Shown: positions 7,957-16,086, counted from the stretch's first letter. The stretch is DNA of 39,872 bases from VBDM01 sp049802235 (GCA_049802235.1 JBARMB010000097.1:1-39872); one strand, 5' to 3'. Notes: generated by a model from the letters alone, not told the origin. Made by a program: numbers and translations.

Positions 7957-8564
7957 GCCGGCCGCGTCGCGTCGCCCTGCTGGCGCTGCTGGCCGCGCTC
8001 GCAGCCTGCGGCGGCGGAACGCCGAAGCTCGCGCAGCTTCCCGGCGACGCGGTGGTGCTCGCCTTTGGCGACAGCCTGACCTTCGGCACCGGCGCCGATC
8101 CGCAACGAAGTTACCCGGCGCAGCTGGAAAAGCTCATCGGACGCAAGGTGGTCGCCGCCGGTGTCCCCGGGGAAGTGAGCAGCGCGGGGCTCGCGCGCCT
8201 GGCCGGCTTGCTGGAAGAAGTGCAACCGAAACTCGTGATCCTTTGCCACGGCGGCAACGATTTCCTGAGGAAGCTCGACGATGTGCAGACGGCGAACAAT
8301 ATCCGCGCGATGGTGCGCCTGGCGATGGCGCAGGGCGCGCAGGTGATGCTGATCGGCGTGCCCAAGCCGGGACTGCTGCCCTCCACGGCCGGGTTCTACG
8401 AGGACATCGCCAGGGAATTCAGGCTCCCGTACGAGGACGCGGCGCTGAAGAAGATCCTCACCGACAACGAACTGAAGTCCGACCTGGTTCATCCGAACGC
8501 CAGGGGTTACGCGCGCCTTGCCGAGGCGGTCGCGGCGCTGCTGAAGAAAGCCGGCGCCGTTTGA
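7953..8564 (+). CDS. GDSL-family lipoprotein esterase (arylesterase/TesA-like)
   Basis: This is an SGNH hydrolase of 203 aa, likely a lipid-anchored periplasmic esterase or lysophospholipase. The N-terminus MSRPRRVALLALLAALAAC is a lipoprotein signal peptide with lipobox LAAC, so lipidation of Cys19 is expected. The SGNH blocks follow: FGDSLTFGTG (nucleophile Ser), the Gly in AAGVPGE, CHGGNDF (Asn), and DLVHPNARGY (catalytic Asp and His). It overlaps the SulP stop codon by four bases, so the two are translationally coupled. I infer co-expression but see no functional reason for the pairing. Substrate class is unknown. Confidence 0.88.
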   Translation: MSRPRRVALLALLAALAACGGGTPKLAQLPGDAVVLAFGDSLTFGTGADPQRSYPAQLEKLIGRKVVAAGVPGEVSSAGLARLAGLLEEVQPKLVILCHGGNDFLRKLDDVQTANNIRAMVRLAMAQGAQVMLIGVPKPGLLPSTAGFYEDIAREFRLPYEDAALKKILTDNELKSDLVHPNARGYARLAEAVAALLKKAGAV

Positions 8565-8609
8565 GGACGCAAATTGCTATAGTGCCGTGATGCTGCAACA
8601 AAAGAAAAT

Positions 8610-8635
8610 CGCGATCATCCGCGCGGATGATCGCG
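8610..8635. repeat. Perfect 26-bp palindrome between the esterase and SDR genes
   Basis: Positions 8610-8622 (CGCGATCATCCGC) are followed immediately by their exact reverse complement at 8623-8635, so all 26 bases are self-complementary. The sequence to its left is AAAAGAAAAT. Read on the minus strand the stem is therefore followed by ATTTTCTTTT, which looks like a terminator, but no minus-strand gene ends here. Read on the plus strand there is no T-run. It could be an operator for a dimeric regulator or a folded mRNA element in the esterase-SDR gap. Confidence 0.6.
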
Positions 8636-8685
8636 GCAAGGGCACGCCTCGCCGCGCGCTGAATCGTCCGACCGGAGAGTAGGGC

Positions 8686-9417
8686 ATGACCACAGCAAAG
8701 CAGGTGGCGCTGGTCGCGGGCGTCGGCGAGGGCCTCGGCGGCGCGGTGGCGCGGCGCTTCGCCAGGGCCGGATTCACCGTGGTGCTGGTCGCGCGCAGCG
8801 CCGAGCGTCTCGAGCGCATCGCGAGCGGCATCGAAGCCGCGGGCGGACGCGGCCTCGCCTACGTCGCCGACATCCGCGAGGAAGCCGCGGTGACGAAATT
8901 ATTCGATGACGTCGAGGCCGAGGTCGGCCCGGTGTCGGTGGCGGTGTTCAACACCGGGGCGAACTACCGCAATTCCATCCTCGACACGCCGGCCGAGATG
9001 TTCGAGAAAGTCTGGCGGCTTTCCTGCTACGCGGGGTTCCTGGTCGGGCGCGAAGCCGCGCGCCACATGACGCCACGCGGCCACGGCACCATCATCTTCA
9101 CCGGCGCCACGGCCAGCTTGCGCGGCGCGGCGAACTTCGCCGCTTTCGCCGCGGGCAAGGGCGGAGTGCGCCTGGTCGCGCAGAGCATGGCGCGCGAACT
9201 CGGGCCCAAGGGCATCCACGTGGCTACGGTCATCATCGACGGCATGATCGACAGCCCGCGCGTGCGCGAGAGTTTCCCCGAGCGGGTGGCGGAGAAGCCG
9301 CAGGACGGCATGCTCAAGCCCGACGACATCGCCGAGATGTACTTCCACATCCACCAGCAGCCGCGGAACGCCTGGACGTTCGAGGTAGACCTGCGGCCGT
9401 GGGCGGAGAAGTTCTAG
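8686..9417 (+). CDS. SDR-fold protein lacking the catalytic tyrosine
   Basis: This is a 243-aa Rossmann-fold protein of the short-chain dehydrogenase/reductase superfamily. The nucleotide-binding loop AGVGEGLGGA lies at residues 11-20, the NNAG-like motif is NTGAN at 90-94, and the C-terminal half reads QSMARELGPKGIHVATVIIDG. At the catalytic YxxxK position the sequence is FAAGK (Phe155, Lys159). The usual Ser about 13 residues earlier is replaced by Ala142/Thr143 in TGATAS. Standard oxidoreductase chemistry is therefore doubtful, although similar FxxGK SDRs form a recurring subgroup as I recall it. The start has a GGAGAG site about ten bases upstream. The gap behind it contains the 26-bp palindrome. 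Confidence 0.85.
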   Translation: MTTAKQVALVAGVGEGLGGAVARRFARAGFTVVLVARSAERLERIASGIEAAGGRGLAYVADIREEAAVTKLFDDVEAEVGPVSVAVFNTGANYRNSILDTPAEMFEKVWRLSCYAGFLVGREAARHMTPRGHGTIIFTGATASLRGAANFAAFAAGKGGVRLVAQSMARELGPKGIHVATVIIDGMIDSPRVRESFPERVAEKPQDGMLKPDDIAEMYFHIHQQPRNAWTFEVDLRPWAEKF

Positions 9418-9507
9418 ACCTCCGCTCGACGCAGGACCGGCTTTTCCGGCAGGAGGCGCGGAGGGAACAGTGAAGCTGCCGCCCGATCGTTCATGAACGG
9501 AAAAAAC

Positions 9508-11805
9508 ATGTCCACAAGTCACGAAGGCTTGCAGCCGCTTCTCGCCAAGGCATCCGCAAAGCTCCAGGGCGGCCAGCTGCAGGAGGCCGAGACGCTGTAC
9601 CGGCAGGTTCTGGAGCGGGACCCGGGCCACGCCGACGCCACGCATTTCCTCGGCATTTGCCTGGTCCAGTCGGGCCGCAAGGACGAGGGCCTGCCGCTGC
9701 TGTCGCTGTCGCTGCGGCTGGCGCCGGAGCGCGTCATGTACCGCCACAACTACGGGCTCATGCTCGCCGCCGCCGGCGAGCTTGTCGCCGCCGAGAAGAC
9801 GCTCGCCGAGGCGATAGCGCTCGAGCCCGGGAACGCGACATCGCACGGCTATCTCGGCATGGTCCGGCAGCAGCTCGGCCGGCTCGACGACGCGCTCGCC
9901 GCCTACCGCGCGGGAATCGAGCGACGTCCCGACGACCCCATCATCGCCGGCAATCTGGGCTACTGCCTCCTGGAAAAAGGTGAAATCGAATCCGCGCTGG
10001 TATGGATCCGGCGCTCCCTTGCGCGCGAACCGCGCAACCCGGTCGTGGTCAACAATCTGGGTTCGGCGTTGCGTGCGGCCGGCGACGTGCGCGCCGCGAT
10101 CGAGAGCTACCGCAAGGCGGTGGAACTCGATCCGCGCTATGCCACCGCCTGGCACAACCTCGGGACCGCGCTGCGCGAAGTGTCGGACCGGCGCGGGTCG
10201 TTCGATGCCTTGCACAATGCGGTCCATGCCGGGCCCGATTTCGCGCCGGCCTGGCAGGAATTCGCCGAGGAATTCTCGCAAGCCCGGTTCCACGACTGGG
10301 ATCCGCTTGCGGCGCAAGAGCTGACGCGGGTTCTGCTCCATCCGACGGTCGACGCGGGACCGCTCGCCGAGGCGGCCTCGAGCCTGCTCGCGCTCGATCC
10401 GGACTTCGCGCCGGTGATCCGCGCCCTGCGCACCGATGAGGAATCCGCGGCAGGCTGCCTCCAGGGCAAGCGCCTCGAGGCGCTCGCTCATCCGCTGCTG
10501 CTCGCCTTGATCGAGAACGCGCTCGTTCCGGATCCGGAGTTCGAGCTGTTCCTGCGAGCGCTCCGCGCCCATGCGATCGCTGCCTGGCGCAAGCGGGCGC
10601 TGGCGGATTCACCGCGCTTGCTCGAGCTGTTGTGCGCGCTCGCCCAGCAGTGCTTCCTCAACGAATACCTGTGGCCCGAGAGCGCCGGGGAGTCGGCCGG
10701 CGCGGAGCAGCTCGCGGCCCTGGCCCAGGCGCAAGCCAGCCCGGCCGAGCTGGCGTTGCTGGCCGCGTACCGGCCTCTCGCCGGCATCCCCGGACTTGCC
10801 CGTCCCGCATCCGGGAGCCAGGCATTCGACCGGATGTGGCGCCGGCAGGTCGAGGAGCCGGCCGAAGAGGCGCGCCTGCGCGGCGAAATTCCGGCGCTCA
10901 CGCCGATCGCGGACGATGTATCGCGCGCCGTTCGGGAACAATACGAGCAGAATCCGTATCCGCGCTGGCATCGGGTGCCGGCTTCGCTTACCACCGCCTA
11001 TCCGCTGCGGCGCCGGCTGCGCACGCTGTTCCCGCACCTCGAACCCTCCCGAATCACCGCGCCGGAATCCCCCGATATCCTCATCGCCGGCGGCGGCACC
11101 GGCTATCAGGCCGCGATCACCGCGCTGCTCAATCCCACCGGACGCGTGCTCGCGGTCGACCTGAGCCGCGCGAGCCTGGCCTACGCGATGCGCCGCTGCA
11201 GCGAGCTCGGCGTCTCCAACGTGCGCTTTGCGCAGGGCGACATTCTGCGCCTGGGTTCACTGCCGGAGCGCTTCGACCTCGTCGAATGCACCGGGGTCCT
11301 GCATCACCTCCGCGACCCGCTTGCCGGCTGGCGCACTCTCGTGTCGCTGCTGAATCCCGGCGGCGTCATGAGGATCGCCCTCTATAGCGAGCTCGGCCGC
11401 CGCGGCGTCGTCGCGGCCCGCGAACTGGCCGCGCGGCTCGGCCTCGGCGGCGACATGGAAAGCATACGCGCCGCGCGCAAGCTGGTTTTCGAGCAACCGG
11501 GCGAAAGCCCGGCGCGATCGCTCACCCTGTCACGCGACTTCTATTCGGCTTCCGGCGCGCGCGATCTGATGCTCCACGTCCAGGAGCATCGCTTCACGAC
11601 CGCGCGCCTGCGGCAAGCGATCGAAGCGCTCGGGCTGGAATTTCTCGGCTTCGAGTTTACCGACCTGGCGGTGCTGCGCGACTACCAGCAGCGGCATCCG
11701 GAAGATCCCGCCGCCGTCTCGCTCGAGAAATGGGGGCAATACGAGGCATCGAATCCGCACATCTTCGCGGGCATGTATCAATTCTGGGTGATCAAGCCGG
11801 ACTGA
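9508..11805 (+). CDS. TPR-repeat protein fused to a class I SAM-dependent methyltransferase
   Basis: The 765-aa protein has at least six tetratricopeptide repeats over roughly residues 10-245, with motifs such as AETLYRQVLERDPGHADATHFLG, LDDALAAYRAGIERRPDD and IESYRKAVELDPRYATAWHNLG. A linker of about 270 residues follows, ending in REQYEQNPYPRWHR. A methyltransferase core starts near residue 522: ILIAGGGTGYQAA (SAM loop), VLAVDLSRASLAYA (acidic ribose-binding Asp), then ECTGVLHHLRDP. TPR-methyltransferase fusions of this layout occur in many proteobacteria, and their targets are unknown. The ATG at 9508 has GGAA six bases upstream. An in-frame ATG at 9493 is the alternative. No membrane segment is seen. 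Confidence 0.85.
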   Translation: MSTSHEGLQPLLAKASAKLQGGQLQEAETLYRQVLERDPGHADATHFLGICLVQSGRKDEGLPLLSLSLRLAPERVMYRHNYGLMLAAAGELVAAEKTLAEAIALEPGNATSHGYLGMVRQQLGRLDDALAAYRAGIERRPDDPIIAGNLGYCLLEKGEIESALVWIRRSLAREPRNPVVVNNLGSALRAAGDVRAAIESYRKAVELDPRYATAWHNLGTALREVSDRRGSFDALHNAVHAGPDFAPAWQEFAEEFSQARFHDWDPLAAQELTRVLLHPTVDAGPLAEAASSLLALDPDFAPVIRALRTDEESAAGCLQGKRLEALAHPLLLALIENALVPDPEFELFLRALRAHAIAAWRKRALADSPRLLELLCALAQQCFLNEYLWPESAGESAGAEQLAALAQAQASPAELALLAAYRPLAGIPGLARPASGSQAFDRMWRRQVEEPAEEARLRGEIPALTPIADDVSRAVREQYEQNPYPRWHRVPASLTTAYPLRRRLRTLFPHLEPSRITAPESPDILIAGGGTGYQAAITALLNPTGRVLAVDLSRASLAYAMRRCSELGVSNVRFAQGDILRLGSLPERFDLVECTGVLHHLRDPLAGWRTLVSLLNPGGVMRIALYSELGRRGVVAARELAARLGLGGDMESIRAARKLVFEQPGESPARSLTLSRDFYSASGARDLMLHVQEHRFTTARLRQAIEALGLEFLGFEFTDLAVLRDYQQRHPEDPAAVSLEKWGQYEASNPHIFAGMYQFWVIKPD

Positions 11806-11811
11806 CGCAGG

Positions 11812-11940
11812 CTAGCGGGGCAGGCTGGGCATCGCCACCCCGATCAGGCTGTCGCGGGTGACGAGCTCGGCGACGCCGATCACGCCGCGATCGATCAGCG
11901 CCTGCGCCACCGCGTGCATCCAGCGCTCGTATGAAGAACG
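11812..11940 (-). pseudogene. Remnant resembling the nitrile hydratase beta-subunit N-terminal domain
   Basis: One minus-strand frame ending at a TAG at 11812 reads YERWMHAVAQALIDRGVIG and continues with VAELVTR before a short unrelated tail. The pattern YERW-x(5)-L-x(2)-RGV-x(3)-EL resembles the NHase beta/accessory segment that contains YYERW, LL-x-ERGV and the following EL. There is no start codon or ribosome-binding site, and upstream the frame runs into the ACT-protein coding region. It therefore looks like a decayed leftover rather than a working gene. The match is from memory of the family and needs a profile search. Confidence 0.35.
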
Positions 11941-11951
11941 GCGTGCAGCGT

Positions 11952-12356
11952 CTATCTTGCATGCAGCAGGCGCGAGGCGCGGCCGACGTCCTTCGGCTTG
12001 ACCCAGAAGATCGCGCCGAAGCGGTGTTTGCCGGCGGTGACCGCATCCATCGCGGTCATGTTGATCTTCGTCTTCGCCAGCGTGTCCAGGATACGGACGA
12101 GCGCGCCGGCACGGTCCTCACCCTGGACCAGGAACGCAGTCTTCTTCCTGCCCGGATTGATGCCCATCTTCTTAGCCGTGCGGGCGAATTCGCCGGGATT
12201 CGCCGGAACGAAGTCCACCTGCGCCTTGCTTCCGTTCGGAAACCCGGTGAATGCGAGGAGGCTGATTTTGCCTTTCGCGATGGCTTTGAGCATGCCAACG
12301 CACCCTCCGGGACGGTTCGGAATCTGCATCGAAAAGTAAGCGACTTTGCGGATCAT
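11952..12356 (-). CDS. Tandem ACT-domain protein
   Basis: This is a small cytoplasmic protein of 134 aa made of two ACT-like halves. The first (residues 1-65) starts RKVAYFSMQIPNRPGGCVGML, where the NRPG turn is typical of ACT ligand sites. The second (about 70-134) starts TAFLVQGEDRAGALVRILDTLA, again with the DRAGAL turn, and ends GAIFWVKPKDVGRASRLL. No catalytic domain is attached, so a sensory or small-molecule-binding role is likely. The ATG at 12356 is preceded by a strong AGGAGGTGCC site. The 121-bp gap behind it holds a GGC-repeat stretch. A possible promoter (TTGCTT, 17 bp, TATCGA) is weak. It is downstream of the arsenosugar-type genes, but membership in that unit is uncertain. Confidence 0.78.
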   Translation of the reverse strand: MIRKVAYFSMQIPNRPGGCVGMLKAIAKGKISLLAFTGFPNGSKAQVDFVPANPGEFARTAKKMGINPGRKKTAFLVQGEDRAGALVRILDTLAKTKINMTAMDAVTAGKHRFGAIFWVKPKDVGRASRLLHAR

Positions 12357-12477
12357 GGCACCTCCTTCTGTGGAACAGCTACTTTATCGATAGCACCGCC
12401 GGCCGAATGAAGCAAGCCCCATTTTCAATATTGCCTCGGATGGCACCGCCCGCCGCCGCCGCCGAGGAGAATACGTT

Positions 12478-13128
12478 TCAATCCGCGCTTCGGAACCGCT
12501 GCCGCATTTCCACGGGCAGCCGCTCGAGGTCCTCCGGCCGGTCGACGTCCCACAGCGCCGGCAGCTCGCGGCTGCGCAGTCCGAGCCGGGCGATGCGCCA
12601 GCGGGTCTCCGCGAGCACGGTCGGCCCGCCCCAGGGAATTTCCCGGAACAGTTCCGGATCGCAACGCCTCAGGCCGATCAGCACGTAGCCGCCGTCTTCC
12701 GCCGGCCCGAGCACCACATCATCGCCGCCGGCGAGCGAACGGTCGGCGTCGCGCAGGTATTGCGCCGAGAGCGCCGGAATATCGCTGCCGACGAGGATCG
12801 CCCGCTCCGACCGCGCCAGCGCCGCAGCCAGCGCCCGCTGCATGCGCTCGCCGAGATCGCCTGTTCCCTGGGCGAATACGTCGAGCCCGAACTCGCGCGC
12901 GCATTCTGAGAAGAACGGCGGGGTCGCATCGGGCGCGCACCACAGCTCGAGCGGGCCGAGAACCGCCTCCTTCGCCGCGCCGATGGCGTGCAGCACGAGC
13001 CGGCGGTACAGCGCGGCAGCGCCGGCTTCGCCCAGCGCGGGAATCAGGCGCGTCTTGACCTTGCCCGGCTCCGGCGCCCTGGCGAATACGAGCACGCGGC
13101 AGCCGGCCTCAGCCGCGCTCGCTGTCAT
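12478..13128 (-). CDS. TIGR04282-type arsenosugar-associated transferase (CofC/GT-A-like)
   Basis: This 216-aa protein belongs to the family first named 'rSAM/selenodomain-associated transferase 1' and now tied to arsenosugar biosynthesis. It has a nucleotidyltransferase-like GT-A fold. The N-terminus RVLVFARAPEPGKVKTRLIP is the family signature, with the RAPxxGxxKTRL-type loop for nucleotide binding. GERMQRALAAAL, LVGSDIPALSAQYL and LGPAEDGGYVLIGL follow, the last two giving the metal-binding Asp and the EDGGY loop. I chose ATG 13128 over the TTG at 13140. The start lies inside the end of the TIGR04283 gene (20-bp overlap), so the two are coupled. The exact reaction is not established. Confidence 0.88.
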   Translation of the reverse strand: MTASAAEAGCRVLVFARAPEPGKVKTRLIPALGEAGAAALYRRLVLHAIGAAKEAVLGPLELWCAPDATPPFFSECAREFGLDVFAQGTGDLGERMQRALAAALARSERAILVGSDIPALSAQYLRDADRSLAGGDDVVLGPAEDGGYVLIGLRRCDPELFREIPWGGPTVLAETRWRIARLGLRSRELPALWDVDRPEDLERLPVEMRQRFRSAD

Positions 13129-13798
13129 AGAGACGCGCAAGGCGCGCCGGCGCCGCGCCGAAAAAGAATTGCAGCCGCAGCCAACCCATCAGCAGCACCG
13201 TGCGCACTACGCCGCGGCTCTCCCAGCGGCGGCCGGAAGTCGCCACCTTGTCGGCGAGGCAAAGCGGCGGCGAGATGCGTTTCAACGCGCGCGACAGCGC
13301 GATGTCCTCCATCAGCTCGATCGGCGGGAAGCCGCCCGCCTGCGTGAATGCGTCGCGGCGCGCGAATATGGCCTGGTCGCCGGTGGCGATGCCGGTGACG
13401 CGGGAACGCAGGTTCATGCCGAGCGCGATCGCCGGCAGCAGCGGACTCTTGCCCTCGATGCGAACGTCGAAGCGACCCCAGGCTCTGCCGCTCACCGCCA
13501 GGCCGCGGAGAACGAGCGCGTCGGCGTTTCCGGGCAGCTGCGTATCGGCATGAAGAAACAGCAGGACCTCGCCTCTGGCGAGCGCGGCACCGGCATTCAT
13601 CTGGCCGGCGCGTCCGCGCGGGGCGGAAACGATGCGGTCTGCGGCTGCGCGTGCCCGCTCCTGGGTGCCGTCGGCGGAGCCGCCGTCGACGACGATCACC
13701 TCGTGGCCGCGGACGCGCAGCGGCGCGAGCGCCTCCAGCGTCGCCGCGATGCCCGCAGCCTCGTTCAGCGCCGGGACGATGATGGAAATGCGTTGCAC
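13109..13798 (-). CDS. TIGR04283-type arsenosugar-associated glycosyltransferase (GT2)
   Basis: This is a GT-A glycosyltransferase of 229 aa, from the family once called 'rSAM/selenodomain-associated transferase 2'. It begins ISIIVPALNEAAGIAATLEAL. The nucleotide-sugar site is VIVVDGGSADGT, the DxD-like metal motif is FLHADTQLP, and the acceptor region is GGFPPIELMEDIALSRALKR with the catalytic ED pair. A short hydrophobic C-terminus (VLLMGWLRLQFFFG) suggests loose membrane contact. The family partners TIGR04282 and ArsS in arsenosugar gene sets, where glycosylation of a deoxyadenosyl- or ribosyl-arsenical is the proposed step. It is 125 bp downstream of the membrane-reductase gene, and that gap contains no supported gene. 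Confidence 0.9.
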   Translation of the reverse strand: MQRISIIVPALNEAAGIAATLEALAPLRVRGHEVIVVDGGSADGTQERARAAADRIVSAPRGRAGQMNAGAALARGEVLLFLHADTQLPGNADALVLRGLAVSGRAWGRFDVRIEGKSPLLPAIALGMNLRSRVTGIATGDQAIFARRDAFTQAGGFPPIELMEDIALSRALKRISPPLCLADKVATSGRRWESRGVVRTVLLMGWLRLQFFFGAAPARLARLYDSERG

Positions 13799-13923
13799 GT
13801 CGCGTGTGCCTCCTGGTGCCGCATCGGACTAGCGCCGCAAATCGTTGCGCGCGAGGCGCGCCCGGGGCTCGCCGTGCACTCGGGGCGCGCGCAGCAACAG
13901 CATAAAGACCAGGCATCTCACTT

Positions 13924-16074
13924 TCAACCCCGCATCCAGGCGTGAAACTTTTCCGCCATGGCCAGCAGCCTCTGCGGCGCATGCGCCTTCTTCCAGTTGC
14001 CGGCGGCGTACTTGTTTGCTTCCGCGAACGTCGGGTAGATATGGATGGTGGCGAGAATCTTGTTCAGACCGATGCCATGCTTCATCGCCACGATGAATTC
14101 GACGATGAGATCGCCGGCGTGCTCCCCGACGATGGTCGCGCCCAGGATCCTGTCCCGGCCCGGCACCGTCAGTATCTTGACCACGCCATGCGCCTCGCCG
14201 TCGGCGATCGCCCGGTCGAGATCGTCGATGCCGTACGTCGTGACCTCGAACGGGATATTCTTTTCCCTGGCCTCGGTTTCGTTCAGGCCGACGCGCGCCA
14301 CCTCCGGATCGGTGAATGTCGCCGCAGGAATGACCGAATAATCGACGCGGAATTTCCTCAGCCCGCCGAAGAGCGCGTTCACCGCCGCGTACCACGCCTG
14401 GTGCGAGGCCGTGTGGGTGAACTGGTACGGGCCGGCGACGTCGCCGCAGGCGTAAATGTTGGGATAGATCGTCTGCAGATATTCGTTGATGTCGACGGTG
14501 CGTGCCCTAGTGGTGCCGATGCCGAGTTCCTCCAGCCCGTAGCCCGAGGTGTTGGCGATGCGCCCGACCGCGCACAGCAGTTCGTCGAACGGGATGCGCA
14601 CGTCGCTTCCTTCGTGTTCGCAGACGAGGATTTTTTCGCCGTCTTCGCGCAGCAACTGCTTCGCCTTGTGCTCGACGCGGACATCGATACCCTCGTCGCG
14701 GAACTGCCGCGCCACCCGGTCGGAGATTTCCGGGTCCTCGCGGACCAGGATGCGCGGGAGCATCTCGACCTGGGTGACCTGCGAGCCGAAGCGGGCGAAG
14801 CACTGCGCCAGCTCGCAGCCGATCGGCCCGCCGCCGAGCACCACCAGGCGCTTCGGCAGCGCGCGCAGATTCCACACAGTGTCCGAGGTGAGGTAACCGA
14901 CCTCTTCGATCCCCGGGATCGGCGGCACGAACGGCCGCGCGCCCGCGGCGATGACGATGGCTCGGGTGGTGAGCATCTGCGCGCCCCCGCCTTCGCGTTT
15001 GATCTCGACCGTCCAGGGCGAGGTGATTTTCGCTTCTCCCTGCATGCACTCGACGCCGAGGCGCGTATAGCGCTCGACCGAATCGTGCGGCTCGACCGCC
15101 TTCACCACCCGTTGCACGCGCTCCATGATGTCGGCGAAATCGAACTCCACGTTCACCGGCTTCAGGCCGAACTCCCGCGCGCGCTTCATCTGCGCAATCA
15201 CCCGCGCGGACTTGATCAGCGCCTTCGACGGCACGCAGCCCGTGTTCAGGCAATCGCCGCCCATTTTATGTTTTTCGATCAGCGTGACTCTCGCCCTGAC
15301 TGCGGCGGCAATGTACGCCGAGACCAGGCCGGCCGATCCGGCGCCGATCACCACTAGGTTGCGGTCGAAGCGCGCGGGCCTGGGCCATTTCGCCAGCGCT
15401 TTGCGCGCCCTGGCGAAATCCACGGCCCGCTTCGCGATCAGCGGAAAGATGCCGAGCAGGATGAACGAACCGAGCAGCTTGGCGGACAAGACGCTGGATA
15501 GCGTCGTGACCTGCGCCAGCTGCGCGCCGGCGTTCATGAAGACCATGGTTGCGGCCAGCATGCCGACCTGGCTCACCCAGTAGTAAGTCCAGACGCCGAT
15601 GGGCGTCAACCCCATCAGCAGATTGACGAGGAAAAACGGAAACAGCGGGATCATGCGCAGCGTGAACAGATAGAACGCCCCTTCTTTCTCGAATCCGGCA
15701 TTGACCGCCTTCAACCGGTCGCCGAATCGCTGCTGTACGGCGTCCCGGAACAGGAAGCGGGAAGAAAGAAACGCCAGCGTCGCGCCGAGGGTCGAGGCAA
15801 AGGACACTATGACCGTGCCCCAGACAAGGCCGAAGATCGCGCCCCCGAAGAGCGTCAGGACCGCGGCACCGGGCAGCGACAGCGCGGCGACGGCGATATA
15901 GATCGCAAAGAAGATGCCGCCGGCGAGCAGCGGATTGGCGCGGTAGAAGCCGTCGATCGCCGCCTGCTGCGATTTGAAGTACTCGAGGCGGATATACTGG
16001 CCGAGGTCGAAGGCGAAGAATGCCGCGATCAGCGCCGCCATCAGGACTGCGACCAGCAGCCGGTTGCGGCTCAT
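13924..16074 (-). CDS. Fusion of a VTT/TVP38 membrane domain with a mercuric-reductase-like FAD disulfide oxidoreductase
   Basis: The 716-aa fusion has two parts. Residues 1-230 form a VTT (TVP38/TMEM64, DedA-related) membrane domain with about six hydrophobic segments, including the conserved ALSLPGAAVLTLFGGAIFG and FTLRMIPLFPFFLVNLLMG stretches. Residues 237-716 are a class I pyridine nucleotide-disulfide oxidoreductase: FAD loop VVIGAGSAGLVSAYIAA, redox pair Cys275/Cys280 in GGDCLNTGCVPS, NAD(P) loop VVLGGGPIGCELAQ, FAD motif YACGDVAG, and a C-terminal dimer part with IHIYPTFAEANK carrying the family His-Glu pair. No N-terminal HMA domain or C-terminal MerA Cys pair is present, so mercury reduction is unlikely. 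It lies 12 bp after the phosphoesterase gene in the arsenosugar-type operon. A membrane-tethered reductase for a thiol or arsenic compound is inference. Confidence 0.9.
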   Translation of the reverse strand: MSRNRLLVAVLMAALIAAFFAFDLGQYIRLEYFKSQQAAIDGFYRANPLLAGGIFFAIYIAVAALSLPGAAVLTLFGGAIFGLVWGTVIVSFASTLGATLAFLSSRFLFRDAVQQRFGDRLKAVNAGFEKEGAFYLFTLRMIPLFPFFLVNLLMGLTPIGVWTYYWVSQVGMLAATMVFMNAGAQLAQVTTLSSVLSAKLLGSFILLGIFPLIAKRAVDFARARKALAKWPRPARFDRNLVVIGAGSAGLVSAYIAAAVRARVTLIEKHKMGGDCLNTGCVPSKALIKSARVIAQMKRAREFGLKPVNVEFDFADIMERVQRVVKAVEPHDSVERYTRLGVECMQGEAKITSPWTVEIKREGGGAQMLTTRAIVIAAGARPFVPPIPGIEEVGYLTSDTVWNLRALPKRLVVLGGGPIGCELAQCFARFGSQVTQVEMLPRILVREDPEISDRVARQFRDEGIDVRVEHKAKQLLREDGEKILVCEHEGSDVRIPFDELLCAVGRIANTSGYGLEELGIGTTRARTVDINEYLQTIYPNIYACGDVAGPYQFTHTASHQAWYAAVNALFGGLRKFRVDYSVIPAATFTDPEVARVGLNETEAREKNIPFEVTTYGIDDLDRAIADGEAHGVVKILTVPGRDRILGATIVGEHAGDLIVEFIVAMKHGIGLNKILATIHIYPTFAEANKYAAGNWKKAHAPQRLLAMAEKFHAWMRG

Positions 16075-16086
16075 GGTCCGCTCCGC

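Noticed and set aside
8590..8682. A 30-codon plus-strand frame across the palindrome, starting MLQQKKIAIIRADD
   Set aside because: No ribosome-binding site, its middle is dictated by the palindrome, and I recognise no homologue; too weak to call a gene.
8899..10572. A 557-aa minus-strand frame opposite the SDR and TPR genes
   Set aside because: Antisense shadow, no start signal or domain.
12425..12475. GCC/GGC triplet run (GCCGCCGCCGCCG) as a microsatellite
   Set aside because: Only four to five units in a G+C-rich gap; no sign of a functional repeat.
13942..15357. A 471-aa plus-strand frame opposite the VTT-reductase gene
   Set aside because: Repetitive Arg/Asp/His-rich composition and no motif; the reductase motifs on the minus strand are unambiguous.
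13924..16074. Annotation as mercuric reductase MerA
   Set aside because: There is no HMA domain or C-terminal Cys-Cys pair and a VTT membrane domain is fused at the N-terminus; only the disulfide-reductase family membership is supported.
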